Below are positions 27,035 through 36,458 of a DNA stretch of 64,000 nt, in pieces. Position 1 is the stretch's first letter, and the number at the start of each line of letters is the position of its first letter. The translations under genes and the position numbers were made by a program. Below the pieces are notes generated by a model that was given only the letters and a program-made list of their open reading frames with translations, did no database searches and was not told the origin of the DNA. Origin of the DNA: an uncultured Sphaerochaeta sp. (GTDB taxonomy: Bacteria > Spirochaetota > Spirochaetia > Sphaerochaetales > Sphaerochaetaceae); the NCBI RefSeq assembly GCF_963676285.1, contig NZ_OY781063.1:1426001-1490000 (forward strand), given 5' to 3'.

Positions 27035-27068
27035 ACCCTCCTCTCCTACTAAGGGGGGGAGGGTTTTT
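27035..27068 (+). terminator. Terminator-like stem-loop after the binding-protein gene
   Basis: A 12-base G/C-rich stem (ACCCTCC pairing with GGAGGGT, extended by C-G and G-U pairs) with loop TACTAA, followed by TTTTTATT. It has the form of an intrinsic terminator but stands just before the permease gene, so it probably attenuates downstream transcription and leaves binding protein in excess. Confidence 0.75.
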
Positions 27069-27080
27069 ATTGGAGTTTAG

Positions 27081-27980
27081 ATGAAAACGTTGAACAGAAC
27101 ACAATTTGGATATCTCTGCATCGTCCCAACCATAATAATATTCTTGGCATTTGCAGTATATCCAGTAGTTCGAACCATCACCTTGAGCTTGTTCCACTTT
27201 CGGTTGCAGACAGGACCAACTATGACATTCCTCGGGATTGCAAACTATCTGAAGATGTTCTCTGACTCACGGTTCTACAGTTCCCTGACCTTCACACTTC
27301 TCTTTACCCTGCTGACCGTAGGGTGTGAAGTTCTTTTAGGACTCTTGTTTGCACAAATGATGAACCTAACCATCAAAGGACAGGGATTGCTTCGAGTCAT
27401 CGTGTTGATCCCCTGGGCCATCCCAACAATGGTAAGCGGGTTCATGTGGAAGTTTATGGTGCACGACCAGTACGGTGTCTTTAACCAGATTCTCTCCTCC
27501 ATCGGGGTACTCGATTCGTTTATTCCCTGGCTGAGCCAGGATAGAACCGCACAGTTTATTCTGGTTCTCTCCGATATCTGGAAAACAAGCCCTTATGTGT
27601 CACTTCTTATCCTTGCGGGACTTCAGACTATTCCAGCATCCCTGATGGAAGCCGCTGAGATTGATGGAGCGGGGGCCTTCAGAAGATACTTTAGTATCAC
27701 ACTTCCCTTACTCAAGCCTGTCTTGGCAACAGCAATACTCTTCAGAATCATTTCATCATTCAAGGTATACACCGTCATCGTGGCGCTCACCAATGGAGGA
27801 CCAGGGTATGCCACTGAGTCAATGACTATGTACACCATGCGTACCTATTTCGATGCAGGTAATTATGGATATGGATCGGCACTTGCAAGCTTTACTTTGG
27901 TGGTAACCTGTGCCATTGCATTATTCTTCACAGACGCTATACGAAGCAAGATTGATATTGGCAAAAAGGGAAAACGATGA
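27081..27980 (+). CDS. Sugar ABC transporter permease (MalF type)
   Basis: 299 residues with six helices. The EAA loop reads EAAEIDGAGAFRRYFSITLP, and the start FGYLCIVPTIIIFLAFAVYP is typical of the MalF/UgpA class. It lies 12 bases behind the attenuator-like stem with GGAG upstream of the ATG. Its stop overlaps the next permease start by four bases (ATGA). Confidence 0.92.
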   Translation: MKTLNRTQFGYLCIVPTIIIFLAFAVYPVVRTITLSLFHFRLQTGPTMTFLGIANYLKMFSDSRFYSSLTFTLLFTLLTVGCEVLLGLLFAQMMNLTIKGQGLLRVIVLIPWAIPTMVSGFMWKFMVHDQYGVFNQILSSIGVLDSFIPWLSQDRTAQFILVLSDIWKTSPYVSLLILAGLQTIPASLMEAAEIDGAGAFRRYFSITLPLLKPVLATAILFRIISSFKVYTVIVALTNGGPGYATESMTMYTMRTYFDAGNYGYGSALASFTLVVTCAIALFFTDAIRSKIDIGKKGKR

Positions 27981-28801
27981 AAGTAATCAAACAATCTACA
28001 AAGATATCATTCTATATATTCGCTGTCTTTTTCGTGGTGATCATTGGATTTCCCTTCTTCTGGCAGGTACTCAACTCATTCAAGTTCGAGCGGGACATAT
28101 TCTCAATGCTCTGGTTCCCCTCTGCCTACACATTGGAAAACTACTACAAGGCATTCACCACCAGGCCTTTATTGGAGTATTTGGGAAACAGTTTTATCAT
28201 TGCAACCATTGCTACCATTTTTGCTCTCATGGTAGGAAGTCTGGCATCATATGCGATAGCCAGGACACCGATCAAGGGAAAAACACCGTTGCTCTTGGTG
28301 GTGCTCTCGATCAGTCTACTTCCCCCCATCGTCATCATCAACCCGATCTATACCATTATCAGGACTTTGGGGCTATTGAACTCGTACGCTGGATTGATTC
28401 TGGTAAATACCCTCTTTACCCTGACCATTGTCATCTGGTTCCTCACCCCCTATCTCTCCTCGATACCGGTCGAAATTGAGGAGGCTGCAGAAATCGATGG
28501 GGCTTCACCTGCACAAACATTCTCCAGGATCATCATCCCGCTCTTGGGACCAGGAGTATTTACCGTAGGAATCCTTGCATTCATACAAGTATGGAATGAG
28601 TACCTCTTCGCCCTGGTCCTCAACCCAATCCGTATCAAAACAGTAACCGTAGGGCTCAAGATGTATGAGGCAGACAACTATATCCCATGGGGAACAATTA
28701 TGGCAGCATCTGTCGTGATTGTTGTGCCATTGATTACGTTGGTACTCATGCTCCAGAAACGAATCATAGGAGGTCTCATGACCGGAGGAATGAAGGAATG
28801 A
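27977..28801 (+). CDS. Sugar ABC transporter permease (MalG type)
   Basis: 274 residues with six helices. The EAA loop reads EAAEIDGASPAQTFSRIIIP and the C-terminus is LQKRIIGGLMTGGMKE, as in MalG/UgpE proteins. It is coupled to the MalF-type gene by an ATGA overlap and to the downstream gene by another. No ATPase gene is present in the operon. Confidence 0.92.
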   Translation: MKVIKQSTKISFYIFAVFFVVIIGFPFFWQVLNSFKFERDIFSMLWFPSAYTLENYYKAFTTRPLLEYLGNSFIIATIATIFALMVGSLASYAIARTPIKGKTPLLLVVLSISLLPPIVIINPIYTIIRTLGLLNSYAGLILVNTLFTLTIVIWFLTPYLSSIPVEIEEAAEIDGASPAQTFSRIIIPLLGPGVFTVGILAFIQVWNEYLFALVLNPIRIKTVTVGLKMYEADNYIPWGTIMAASVVIVVPLITLVLMLQKRIIGGLMTGGMKE

Positions 28802-30846
28802 ATCGACCATTACCCTGCCTCTATACAGCATACAGAAAAACCCGATGGTATCGTCGTCTGGTAGCCGGTGAGTTTATTCTGCAGTTTGACCAAGCCCCGG
28901 AACGTGAGGTAATCATTGACGCTATCGCTGAACGTATGCTCAATACGAATGACCTGGAAACATGGAAGAACAGAATCCGGGAACTGTGCATGGTGAATCG
29001 AGCAACATGGGAGTCCTACTCTCCTGGTTCTCTCCTAGCCCAGTTGCGCAGAGAAAGAAGGCAATATCTACAAGGGAAGGCCATCATACCATGGAGAACA
29101 TCAGGATTTCATGAGGCGATCACCCTATGGAACCCAGAGGAATCAACACAATCACTGGTAATCATCCCTGACCTCTATGATTCTGCCCCGCTTGATGTAC
29201 AGGTTCAAAGACTGAGAAGCCCTTGGGGAGCCCAAAGCAACTACATGGTCTGCCTTCCTGCGTCATGTACAAGCAAGCAGCAGATAACAGAGGAGACACT
29301 CACCATTCCTGATGCTATTGAAATCCCGGCCCAAACACTCCATAAACTCGCCGGGCGGGGACGGATAGTTTGTGCGGACATCTGGTATGCAATGGCACTC
29401 CTTCAAGAAGGTATAGATATCGTGGCATGTTTGGACCGTCGTGAATGGTTCACTGCTGCACTGTACCAAGAGAGTGTGTTTGAAGCTCCAGAACACCATC
29501 TCCCTTCTGAAACGTTCTTTTCCAGCATTCTTCACCCCGTGAAGAGTCCTGGAACAATTAGGATGTTCAGGTACATGAAGAGTCAGAAGGAAAGATATGT
29601 TCCCTGTGGAGTTGAAAGAACGATCATCATGGACGAGCAACCACCTCTTTGGCTGACCTCACTACAGAAATCCCAGAAACTCTCCATTGAGACAGGATAT
29701 TACCTCCAGTCAGAATCGGGAGAATGGGTGAAGACCCCTGACTTACACGACGGGGCTATCCATGCAGCGATGATAGTGATGGATGCAGACATGGTTCATC
29801 TCGAACCTATGCTTTTCGAAGGGAAAGCCTCCCCTTTGGCTGTTTCATACCCGAATGGAGGCTTGTTTAGCAGCTTCAACTACTATTTCACGGAGAACCT
29901 CAAGGCATGGTATGCCTCCTATGATCCAAGGCCAATTCCCTGGAAGGATTTCATCCTCGACTACTATGCCATACGTGTTGGAGAGACGCTCAAGGAGAGT
30001 GTTCCCCTCTATCATAAAACATTACTGGGATACTCCACTGATGGTAGGCTTTTCTCCAGTGATGGAAATTGGACAGAAATTACATTATCCATATGGAGCT
30101 CCATATTCCATTTTTCCGAGGATGGAAAATGTGACAAGGCTTCAGTCCAGCTGCATCGCCCAGAAAACCCAGATCATACCGTAGGAGAGGAAATGTGGTG
30201 TACGACATTCATCCATGACTACGTATGGGATGTAAGAAGAGGTCCGGTAATGGTACCTCCTTTTGGAGTTGTGGTTACCAGTATGCATAAACTGTGTGAA
30301 CCTGGAACGCAAGTAACATGGAATGTAACCTGGCAAAATCTTCCCGTCTCCAAGGAAACAATCGCTTGGATTAGCGGAGGTTTGAATGCTTTGGTCAAAA
30401 ATGGAATAAATGTTGTGGAAACAACTGAAAAAGCCTATCACCATCTCGTTTCAGAAGGATGGTATACGAAATCATCCATCCTGACCCAAGAGACGCAACT
30501 CACCCAGAACGGTGTACAACCGAGAACCTGTATTGGATCATTCAAGAACAAGATAGTGGTTGTTTCCATTACGGGTAGAGATCCTTGCTCAAAAGGAGCG
30601 ACTTTCACGCAGGAGGCTTCACTCGCACAATATCTTGTAGCAAATAAGGATCCAGACGCTTCACTGGATTTTCTTGTCAACCTTGATGGAGGAGCATCGT
30701 CTGTTCTGGGTTGCAGTAAGGACCAGGAATCCTATTGCCTCCTTACCAAACCATCCCCATCAATCACAAATCCAGCAGGTCAGCCACGTTGTGTGCCCTC
30801 GCTGCTGAGTATCCATTTCAAGGAGAACCATCACAATGAAACCTGA
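28798..30846 (+). CDS. Phosphodiester glycosidase-like (NAGPA/DUF2233) protein with long N-terminal extension
   Basis: 682 residues from the ATG that overlaps the permease stop. The last 200 residues resemble the NAGPA (PF09992) domain: GPVMVPPFGVVVT, VSITGRDPCSKGATFTQEA and, most tellingly, VNLDGGASSVLG, close to the family motif NLDGGGSST. NAGPA enzymes remove GlcNAc from a phosphodiester-linked sugar; bacterial members act on cell-wall or exopolysaccharide phosphodiesters. The first 450 residues are not recognised. No signal peptide was seen, so a cytoplasmic place is inferred, in keeping with a role after import by the preceding ABC system. The next gene starts inside its last 11 bases. 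Confidence 0.6.
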   Translation: MNRPLPCLYTAYRKTRWYRRLVAGEFILQFDQAPEREVIIDAIAERMLNTNDLETWKNRIRELCMVNRATWESYSPGSLLAQLRRERRQYLQGKAIIPWRTSGFHEAITLWNPEESTQSLVIIPDLYDSAPLDVQVQRLRSPWGAQSNYMVCLPASCTSKQQITEETLTIPDAIEIPAQTLHKLAGRGRIVCADIWYAMALLQEGIDIVACLDRREWFTAALYQESVFEAPEHHLPSETFFSSILHPVKSPGTIRMFRYMKSQKERYVPCGVERTIIMDEQPPLWLTSLQKSQKLSIETGYYLQSESGEWVKTPDLHDGAIHAAMIVMDADMVHLEPMLFEGKASPLAVSYPNGGLFSSFNYYFTENLKAWYASYDPRPIPWKDFILDYYAIRVGETLKESVPLYHKTLLGYSTDGRLFSSDGNWTEITLSIWSSIFHFSEDGKCDKASVQLHRPENPDHTVGEEMWCTTFIHDYVWDVRRGPVMVPPFGVVVTSMHKLCEPGTQVTWNVTWQNLPVSKETIAWISGGLNALVKNGINVVETTEKAYHHLVSEGWYTKSSILTQETQLTQNGVQPRTCIGSFKNKIVVVSITGRDPCSKGATFTQEASLAQYLVANKDPDASLDFLVNLDGGASSVLGCSKDQESYCLLTKPSPSITNPAGQPRCVPSLLSIHFKENHHNET

Positions 30847-32023
30847 TGTATATATAGTAATCCCAACGTACTGGCAAGGAACAAAGAATCGAAAAGGAGT
30901 CAAGGAAGACTTGATCTTCGACCACCCCACCTACCTAGATGGACCTGATACCCTGTCTGCATCATTGGAAAGCCTAGCAAAGGCCGACCAATCAATTCCC
31001 TTTAGGGTACTGGTTCTCAGTGCCCCTATCCACCCAGAAATTGAACAAGAGGTAACAGCACGGGTTGATTCCATCATCGGACAATATCGTGATCGCCTCG
31101 ACATCGGACATTTCCATGGGGAGGCACTACGACTGCTACAACGTCATCTCCAACAGAAAGGTTTTAATCCAAACCACCTCTCCCTACAGGGTTATGCAGC
31201 AATCAGGAACTGCCAACTTGCTGTGCCTTCCATCCTTGGTGCTTCCCTAATTGCAGCAATCGATGACGATGAAATCGTACCCTACGATTATCCAGAACGA
31301 ATCCAGCGGTACGCTGGAAAGAATGGTATCGATCTTATTGCTGGAAGATATCGTTATGAGAATGGCAAAACCTTTGTACATGACCGCTCAGAAGGAAGAA
31401 AGGATGCAGGGCTCTTCCTGAAGAAACAACGTTACCAGAACATGGTGTACCAAAGGATTGAGGAAACCCCTGAAGACTTGGTCGATACATCCATTGTACT
31501 GGGTGGGAATATGGTTTTCAGCCGTGATCTCTTTACACATGTCCCCTTTGACCCCTTCATACGCAGAGGAGAGGATATCGACTACATGATCAACGCGGCC
31601 ATGGCTGGCTTCTCCTGGAAGTGTGACAAGAATCTGTGGATTGACCATTACCCCCCTGCTTGTGAAGAGAGGAGCAAGCTCCAGGAAGATGTTATCAGAT
31701 TCCTGTACGAGCGGGCAAAAATCAAGGAAAGCAAGAGACAAGAAGGATTCAATTCCATCACCGCTGCAGATCTTGGACCCTACCCTGGGCTCTTCCTTCA
31801 GGATAATCTTGAGGAGGAAGCACTCCTAGCACTCCATGGTCGAGATACAGCGATACAACAAGAACCATGGTATCTTACTCCAGAAGAAGTGCTGGAAGAA
31901 GGATCACGATTGGCCACTCAGGCAACAGAGTTCTTCGACTTTGCGCGAATCTGGCCTACCTTGCTTTCATCCCTTGAACAAGACACAATTCTTGCCCAAC
32001 GGCTTGAAGATTTGGTATTTTAG
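30836..32023 (+). CDS. Glycosyltransferase, GT-A fold (family 2-like)
   Basis: 395 residues. VYIVIPTYWQG begins the nucleotide-sugar fold, DDDE at about residues 143-146 is the DxD-type metal site, and VLGGNMVFSRDLF then RRGEDIDYMINAA (about 243-255) fits the acceptor/catalytic region of GT-A enzymes. The last 120 residues are helical. AAGGAGAA precedes the ATG, which lies inside the end of the NAGPA-like gene. A biosynthetic transferase at the end of an import operon is unusual. Pfam families for mannosyl- or galactofuranosyl-transferases would be the first comparisons. Confidence 0.6.
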   Translation: MKPDVYIVIPTYWQGTKNRKGVKEDLIFDHPTYLDGPDTLSASLESLAKADQSIPFRVLVLSAPIHPEIEQEVTARVDSIIGQYRDRLDIGHFHGEALRLLQRHLQQKGFNPNHLSLQGYAAIRNCQLAVPSILGASLIAAIDDDEIVPYDYPERIQRYAGKNGIDLIAGRYRYENGKTFVHDRSEGRKDAGLFLKKQRYQNMVYQRIEETPEDLVDTSIVLGGNMVFSRDLFTHVPFDPFIRRGEDIDYMINAAMAGFSWKCDKNLWIDHYPPACEERSKLQEDVIRFLYERAKIKESKRQEGFNSITAADLGPYPGLFLQDNLEEEALLALHGRDTAIQQEPWYLTPEEVLEEGSRLATQATEFFDFARIWPTLLSSLEQDTILAQRLEDLVF

Positions 32024-32042
32024 CTGACCAAGACAGGTGCGG

Positions 32043-32062
32043 GGCAGAGAAAATTCTCTGCC
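32043..32062. terminator. Hairpin after the glycosyltransferase gene
   Basis: A 20-base perfect palindrome, GGCAGAGAA-AA-TTCTCTGCC, lies 19 bases after the stop codon. Only TTG follows, so termination strength is uncertain. Confidence 0.5.
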
Positions 32063-32079
32063 TTGCCTTGGAAAAAGCT

Positions 32080-32123
32080 TTGACAAGCGAGGGGTTTTCT
32101 TAATAGTATATATGATATATCAT
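32080..32123 (+). promoter_or_regulatory. Promoter with ATGATATATCAT operator, TIM-barrel isomerase gene
   Basis: A consensus -35 TTGACA (32080-32085) is followed after 18 bases by TAGTAT (32104-32109). The perfect 12-base palindrome ATGATATATCAT occupies 32112-32123, where a bound repressor would block initiation. The same palindrome recurs in the promoter at 35325-35355; the GntR/FadR-type gene between them is the likely reader. Confidence 0.65.
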
Positions 32124-32144
32124 CTATATAATAAGGAGTACACC

Positions 32145-33065
32145 ATGCATGAACCATTATCGCACTATATGAAAGTTGGCCTTATTCACTTCATGGCATA
32201 TCCAGTAAGCAATGGAAAAGGACCAGTTGCAGAAACATTCCGGAACATCTGCCTGGATCCCTTCTTTGAAGTGGCAGAGATTACCTGGATTCAGGACCCT
32301 GAAGTTCGGGCACAAGTCAAGCAGATGAAAGAGGTATCACACCTCTCAGTTACCTTTGGTGCTCAGCCATGCCTCCTCTCCCAGAAGATGAACATCAATG
32401 ACTTAGATGAGCAGAGAAGGCTTGCGGCATTACAGCAATTGAAAAGAAATGTTGACGAAGCCTATGAGATGGGAACAACCGCTCTTGCCTTCCTGAGTGG
32501 ACCCTATGCACAGGAAACACAAGAAGCGTCATACAAGGCACTTGTCTCTTCCACAAAAGAACTCTGCGCCTATGCAGCTTCAAAAGGATCTTTGAAGATC
32601 GCCCTTGAAGTGTTCGATTACGACATAGACAAGAAAAGTCTTATTGGACCAGCAAAACTGGCAGCACGTTTTGCAAAAGAAATTCGCCAGGACTACCCTG
32701 AGTTCGGACTCATGGTTGACCTGAGCCATATCCCCCTCCTGCATGAAACCATTGAGGAATCACTTGATCCTGTGAAAGAGTACATAGTGCATGCCCATAT
32801 GGGCAACTGTGTAATGAAAGATCCATCCCTGCCAGGTTATGGGGATCAACACCCTCGCTTTGGATTCCCAAACAGTGAAAACGACGTAGAAGAGCTATCC
32901 GCTTACTTGGAGTATCTGCTTTCAATCGGTTTCCTGAATAAAGAGAACAGACCAGTTGTCAGCTTTGAGGTAAAACCACAAGAGGGTGAAGACCCTGAAT
33001 TGGTCATCGCAAACGCGAAACGAACACTACTTCGCGCTTGGGCTCATGTCACAACCAAAGATTGA
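32145..33065 (+). CDS. Sugar phosphate isomerase/epimerase-like TIM-barrel protein
   Basis: 306 residues from the ATG at 32145, fixed by AAGGAG eight bases upstream. The pattern is that of xylose isomerase-like barrels (AP_endonuc_2 family): ALEVFDYD with the metal glutamate, LMVDLSHIPLL with aspartate and histidine, VHAHMGNC and a final VVSFEVKP glutamate. Members isomerise or epimerise sugars and keto acids or dehydrate inositols. The shared operator with the TTT/transketolase operon suggests it acts on the same imported compound. Confidence 0.78.
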   Translation: MHEPLSHYMKVGLIHFMAYPVSNGKGPVAETFRNICLDPFFEVAEITWIQDPEVRAQVKQMKEVSHLSVTFGAQPCLLSQKMNINDLDEQRRLAALQQLKRNVDEAYEMGTTALAFLSGPYAQETQEASYKALVSSTKELCAYAASKGSLKIALEVFDYDIDKKSLIGPAKLAARFAKEIRQDYPEFGLMVDLSHIPLLHETIEESLDPVKEYIVHAHMGNCVMKDPSLPGYGDQHPRFGFPNSENDVEELSAYLEYLLSIGFLNKENRPVVSFEVKPQEGEDPELVIANAKRTLLRAWAHVTTKD

Positions 33066-33130
33066 CTAGAAATATCTCCGGTTTGGCCTTATCATGGTAA
33101 CGATACCTGAAGGAAGAAAAGGATGAGTAG

Positions 33131-33796
33131 ATGATACGTAAAAGCGACCAATTGTACCAAACAGCAGCAGAAAAGGCTTATGAAGCGATAAGCGAAAAGA
33201 TTATCAGCGGAGAATATGAGCCAGGAAAGCGATTGGTCCGTCGTCAGCTCGCTCAAGAGCTCGGCATGAGTGCAATTCCCATCCTGGAGGCGATGAAACG
33301 CCTGGAACAGGATGGCTTGATCGAGTACCGGGCCCATTGGGGTTCCATTGTCACCATTCCTACCATTGAACGTGTCATGGATATGTTCACCATGAGAGAA
33401 GCCCTTGAATGCCAAGTAGCAAGAATTCTTGCAGTCAAAGCCACAGAAGAGCAGCAAGAACAGCTTCTTTCCTTGGCAAAAGAGTTGGATAAAATCCGTT
33501 ATGAGGGAACTGATACAGAAGCAGTGACCCACCTTCACATCAAGTTACACTTGCAGATGGCAGAATTCACTGGCTTCCCTTCATTGCTGGCAGGATTACA
33601 GAAAAACAACTTCCAGTGGCTGATCTTCAATGCCACAAGGTCCAGGAGGCTACGGGCCAATATTCAACCTTATTGGCACGAAAACCTTCTAAAGCAAATT
33701 TTCCAACATGACCCTGATCACGCAGAGAAAAAGATGCGGGAACACATCTATGATGCATACAACCCTATTCTGGAGGATCTGCAGCAGATTCACTGA
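33131..33796 (+). CDS. GntR-family regulator, FadR/FCD subfamily
   Basis: 221 residues. The winged helix at the N-terminus reads YEAISEKIISGEYEPGKRL then LAQELGMSAIPILEAMKRLE. The FCD domain follows, with MREALECQVARILA and metal/ligand histidines in HLHIKLHLQMAE and MREHIYDAY. Such repressors bind sugar acids or other carboxylates and release DNA. It lies between two promoters that share ATGATATATCAT, its probable operator. Confidence 0.9.
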   Translation: MIRKSDQLYQTAAEKAYEAISEKIISGEYEPGKRLVRRQLAQELGMSAIPILEAMKRLEQDGLIEYRAHWGSIVTIPTIERVMDMFTMREALECQVARILAVKATEEQQEQLLSLAKELDKIRYEGTDTEAVTHLHIKLHLQMAEFTGFPSLLAGLQKNNFQWLIFNATRSRRLRANIQPYWHENLLKQIFQHDPDHAEKKMREHIYDAYNPILEDLQQIH

Positions 33797-33949
33797 TAGA
33801 TGTCGCGTGGAAGATTTTGTACCTGATGTAGACTATCAGCATACGGTTGAAAACTTGAAACAAACTCAACAAGTGAATCTCCAACGATTGAAGATTGGGA
33901 TTCATTGGTTTCCTTCTATGGCTACTGTTTCTACAACAATATATGACTA

Positions 33950-35196
33950 GTAGTTTGTAAACACTAAAACTTTAATTTTACTGATATTTGTGTTATCCTC
34001 CAAATAGCTGTATATTTAGGGGTAGCCATGAAGTATCAATCTTTGCGAATCACGTTGACGACAGAAGAACGGAAGGAACTCGAGAAGATCGTCCGTAGCG
34101 GTACTGCTCAGGCAAAGGAAATCAGGCGTGCAAACATTCTCCTCTCTGTTGATGAGTCCGGAGGGCGCAAGCGCATGAAGGATGTCGTGGTGGCCCACAT
34201 GCTGGGCACCACCCCCCAGACGGTCTGCCAGGTCAAGAAGGACTACCTGCGAAACCCCAGGAAGGTGGACTCAATCAAGCGAAAGAAGCGGGAGACCCCG
34301 CCGGTACCTGCAAAGATAGATGGCAACGTGGAAGCACACATCATAGCCATTGCCTGCTCGAATCCCCCAGCCGGATACGGAAGGTGGACGCTCAGGCTCA
34401 TTGCCGACAGGATGGTCGAATTGGATTATATTGACACAATTTCCCATACGGCAGTGGGAAAGACGCTAAAAAAACTGGTCTAAGCCTCACCTGAAGCGTT
34501 GCTGGTGCATTCCCCTCAGCAAAACAGTGATTTCGTGGCCAAGATGGAGGATGTCCTGTCAGTATATGCAAGACCCTATGATGAGAATCGGCCTCAGGTG
34601 TGCATGGATGAAAAACCGGTCCAATTGCTGGGAGACCTCAGAAAGCCGGTTCCCCTCTCAGATTCCAACCATACTAAGCTCGAGGACAGTGAATACATAA
34701 GGAACGGCACCTGCAGCATCTTCATGTTCATCGAACCGCTTGGCTGCTGGAGGGAAGCCCATGCCCATAAACGCAGGACCAAGAAGGTCTGGGCATCAGA
34801 GATCAGATGGCTTCTGGATGAGAAATACCCACATGCCGAAAAGGTGGTTCTTGTCATGGACAACCTCAATACCCACAGCATCTCGTCCTTGTATGAGACA
34901 TTCCCCCCAGAAGAGGCTTTCAGGCTGTCGCAAAGATTGGAGATTCACTTCACTCCCAAGCATGGAAGCTGGCTGGATATGGCTGAGATAGAGTTATCAG
35001 CATTGACCAACCAATGCCTTTCCCACAGGCGAATCGACAATATTGAGGACTTGAAAACCGAAATCCTGAGCTGGTCGGTATCAAGGACTGCTAACCAAAA
35101 AGGTATCGATTAGCAATTCACTGCACAGGATGCAAGGACAAAACTCAAAGCCCTCTATCCTGTCATTGAATTGAAGAATTAGACTTTACAAGCTAC
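33950..35196 (+). mobile_element. IS630-family insertion sequence, about 1.25 kb, inactivated
   Basis: Bounded by near-identical inverted repeats GTAGTTTGTAAA at the left and TTTACAAGCTAC at the right (one mismatch), each flanked outside by TA (33948-33949 and 35197-35198), the target duplication of the IS630/Tc1 group. It inserted between the GntR gene and the TTT operon and left the TTT promoter at 35325 untouched. The transposase is broken (next entry), so the copy cannot move on its own. Confidence 0.88.
34028..35182 (+). pseudogene. IS630-family transposase, two frameshifts and one nonsense codon
   Basis: The N-terminal helix-turn-helix part spans 34028-34483. The catalytic DDE part lies in the frame that begins around 34499, with [21 protein letters not shown] and [14 protein letters not shown]. 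The join is damaged twice: a run of seven A at about 34467 where eight are needed to continue into [15 protein letters not shown], and four C at about 34512 where five would restore PQQNSDF. Near the end RIDW became RID-stop (TAG at about 35111); the remaining frame continues to the natural stop at 35182. Programmed slippage at the A run is possible, but the other lesions make the gene dead. Confidence 0.85.
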
Positions 35197-35324
35197 TAGC
35201 ATATACTACTCATTCCAGACAGACCTGTATTCCATTACTATGGATATAGTCTCGACTGTTTTCATACATTCGAACACCAGTAAATATATTGAGCTTATCC
35301 TATAGGTGATGAAGATTATTTTCG

Positions 35325-35355
35325 TTGACAGCTGAAGATATACATGATATATCAT
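35325..35355 (+). promoter_or_regulatory. Promoter with ATGATATATCAT operator, first TTT operon
   Basis: TTGACA at 35325-35330, then 17 bases, then TATATC at 35348-35353. The palindrome ATGATATATCAT (35344-35355) covers the -10 box. It is identical to the operator at 32112-32123. Confidence 0.68.
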
Positions 35356-35387
35356 ATATATCTTGTATTTTCTCAAAAGGAGTTGAC

Positions 35388-36392
35388 ATGAAAAACAAAA
35401 CCCTAAGAACCAGTGTAGTTGTTCTCGTATTAGTACTGTTCTCAAGTTGGAGCTTATTTGCTGCTGGGCAGGCAGAAACCAAAACAGTTGAAGATCCGAG
35501 TAGCACCTATCCATCAAGCCCTATCCAGATTATCGTTCCAGTAGGAGCCGGCGGTGATACAGACCTCAATGCCCGTCTGTTCTCCCGCTATTTGGAAAAA
35601 GAACTGGGCCAGTCCCTTGCAGTTGTGAATGTCTCTGGTGGCGGTGGAACACTTGGAATGCAGAGAGTTCTAGACTCCAATCCCGATGGATATACTGCTC
35701 TGTTCTTCCACGGTGAGGCGATGATTCCCAAGATTGCTGGTTTGGTTGATTTTGGAATCGAAGCATTCGAAATGGTAGGTATTGGTGTACTTGATGATAC
35801 CACAGTACTTGCAACTCACCCTGGAATGCCTTTCCAGACACTACCGGAGTTCATCTCCTATGCAAAGGCTAATCCAGGTGAAGTGGAATTTGGCATGATG
35901 ACCGGTGGCTATCCTCACTTGGTAGGTATCGTATTGGAAGAGGAAGCTGGGATTGATTTGAACCTGGTTGATGTTGGTGGTAATGCTGCCAAGACTGTTG
36001 CCTTGATGGGAAGAAAAACTGAAGTGATCAACACACAGTATGGTCTTACCCTGGACTATTTCAAATCAGGTGATTTCGTGGTTCTTGGTCTCACCAGCAA
36101 GGAACGCAACCCCTTATTCCCTGAGGTTCCAACCACAGCAGAACAAGGTCTTAATCTTGAATTCAACAAGTTTTTCTTCGTTGGAATGCCTAAAGGAACG
36201 CCTAAAAGCATCGTAGACAAGTTCTCTGCTGCCATGAAGCGTGTCGTTGAGAATCCAGAGTATCAGGCGGAAGCAGAAAAATATTTCGTGACTCCCACCT
36301 ATATGAATCCTGAAGATGCCTCAGCACATGCACAGGAGGTATTTGAGTACTTCTCCAAGTACCAGGATCTCTTCAGAGGTTCTTCAAAATAA
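35388..36392 (+). CDS. tctC: Tripartite tricarboxylate transporter (TTT) binding protein, TctC/Bug type
   Basis: 334 residues from the ATG at 35388 (AAAGGAG upstream). A signal peptide runs through VLVLVLFSSWSLFAAGQ without a lipobox. The Bug fold follows with IQIIVPVGAGGDTDLNAR near the start, the usual PxGAGGxxD carboxylate loop, and GMPKGTPKSIVDKFSAAMKR near the end. It delivers a carboxylate to the TctA/TctB membrane pair. First gene of an operon with tctB, tctA, a transketolase-like gene and an HpcH/HpaI aldolase. Confidence 0.9.
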   Translation: MKNKTLRTSVVVLVLVLFSSWSLFAAGQAETKTVEDPSSTYPSSPIQIIVPVGAGGDTDLNARLFSRYLEKELGQSLAVVNVSGGGGTLGMQRVLDSNPDGYTALFFHGEAMIPKIAGLVDFGIEAFEMVGIGVLDDTTVLATHPGMPFQTLPEFISYAKANPGEVEFGMMTGGYPHLVGIVLEEEAGIDLNLVDVGGNAAKTVALMGRKTEVINTQYGLTLDYFKSGDFVVLGLTSKERNPLFPEVPTTAEQGLNLEFNKFFFVGMPKGTPKSIVDKFSAAMKRVVENPEYQAEAEKYFVTPTYMNPEDASAHAQEVFEYFSKYQDLFRGSSK

Positions 36393-36405
36393 CATTTCAG
36401 AACCA

Positions 36406-36440
36406 AGATGCAAGGTGTCATATATTGATACCTTGCATCT
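36406..36440 (+). promoter_or_regulatory. Stem-loop between TTT binding-protein and tctB genes
   Basis: Perfect 11-base arms AGATGCAAGGT / ACCTTGCATCT with a 13-base loop that can pair further (TCA/TGA). No T-tract follows. It probably protects the binding-protein mRNA or lowers expression of the downstream genes. Confidence 0.65.
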
Positions 36441-36458
36441 CTATGAAAGGAATCTCTC

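Noticed and set aside
33797..33947. C-terminal gene fragment before the IS630 element
   Set aside because: An open frame ends at the element border but has no start, no ribosome site and no recognisable motif.
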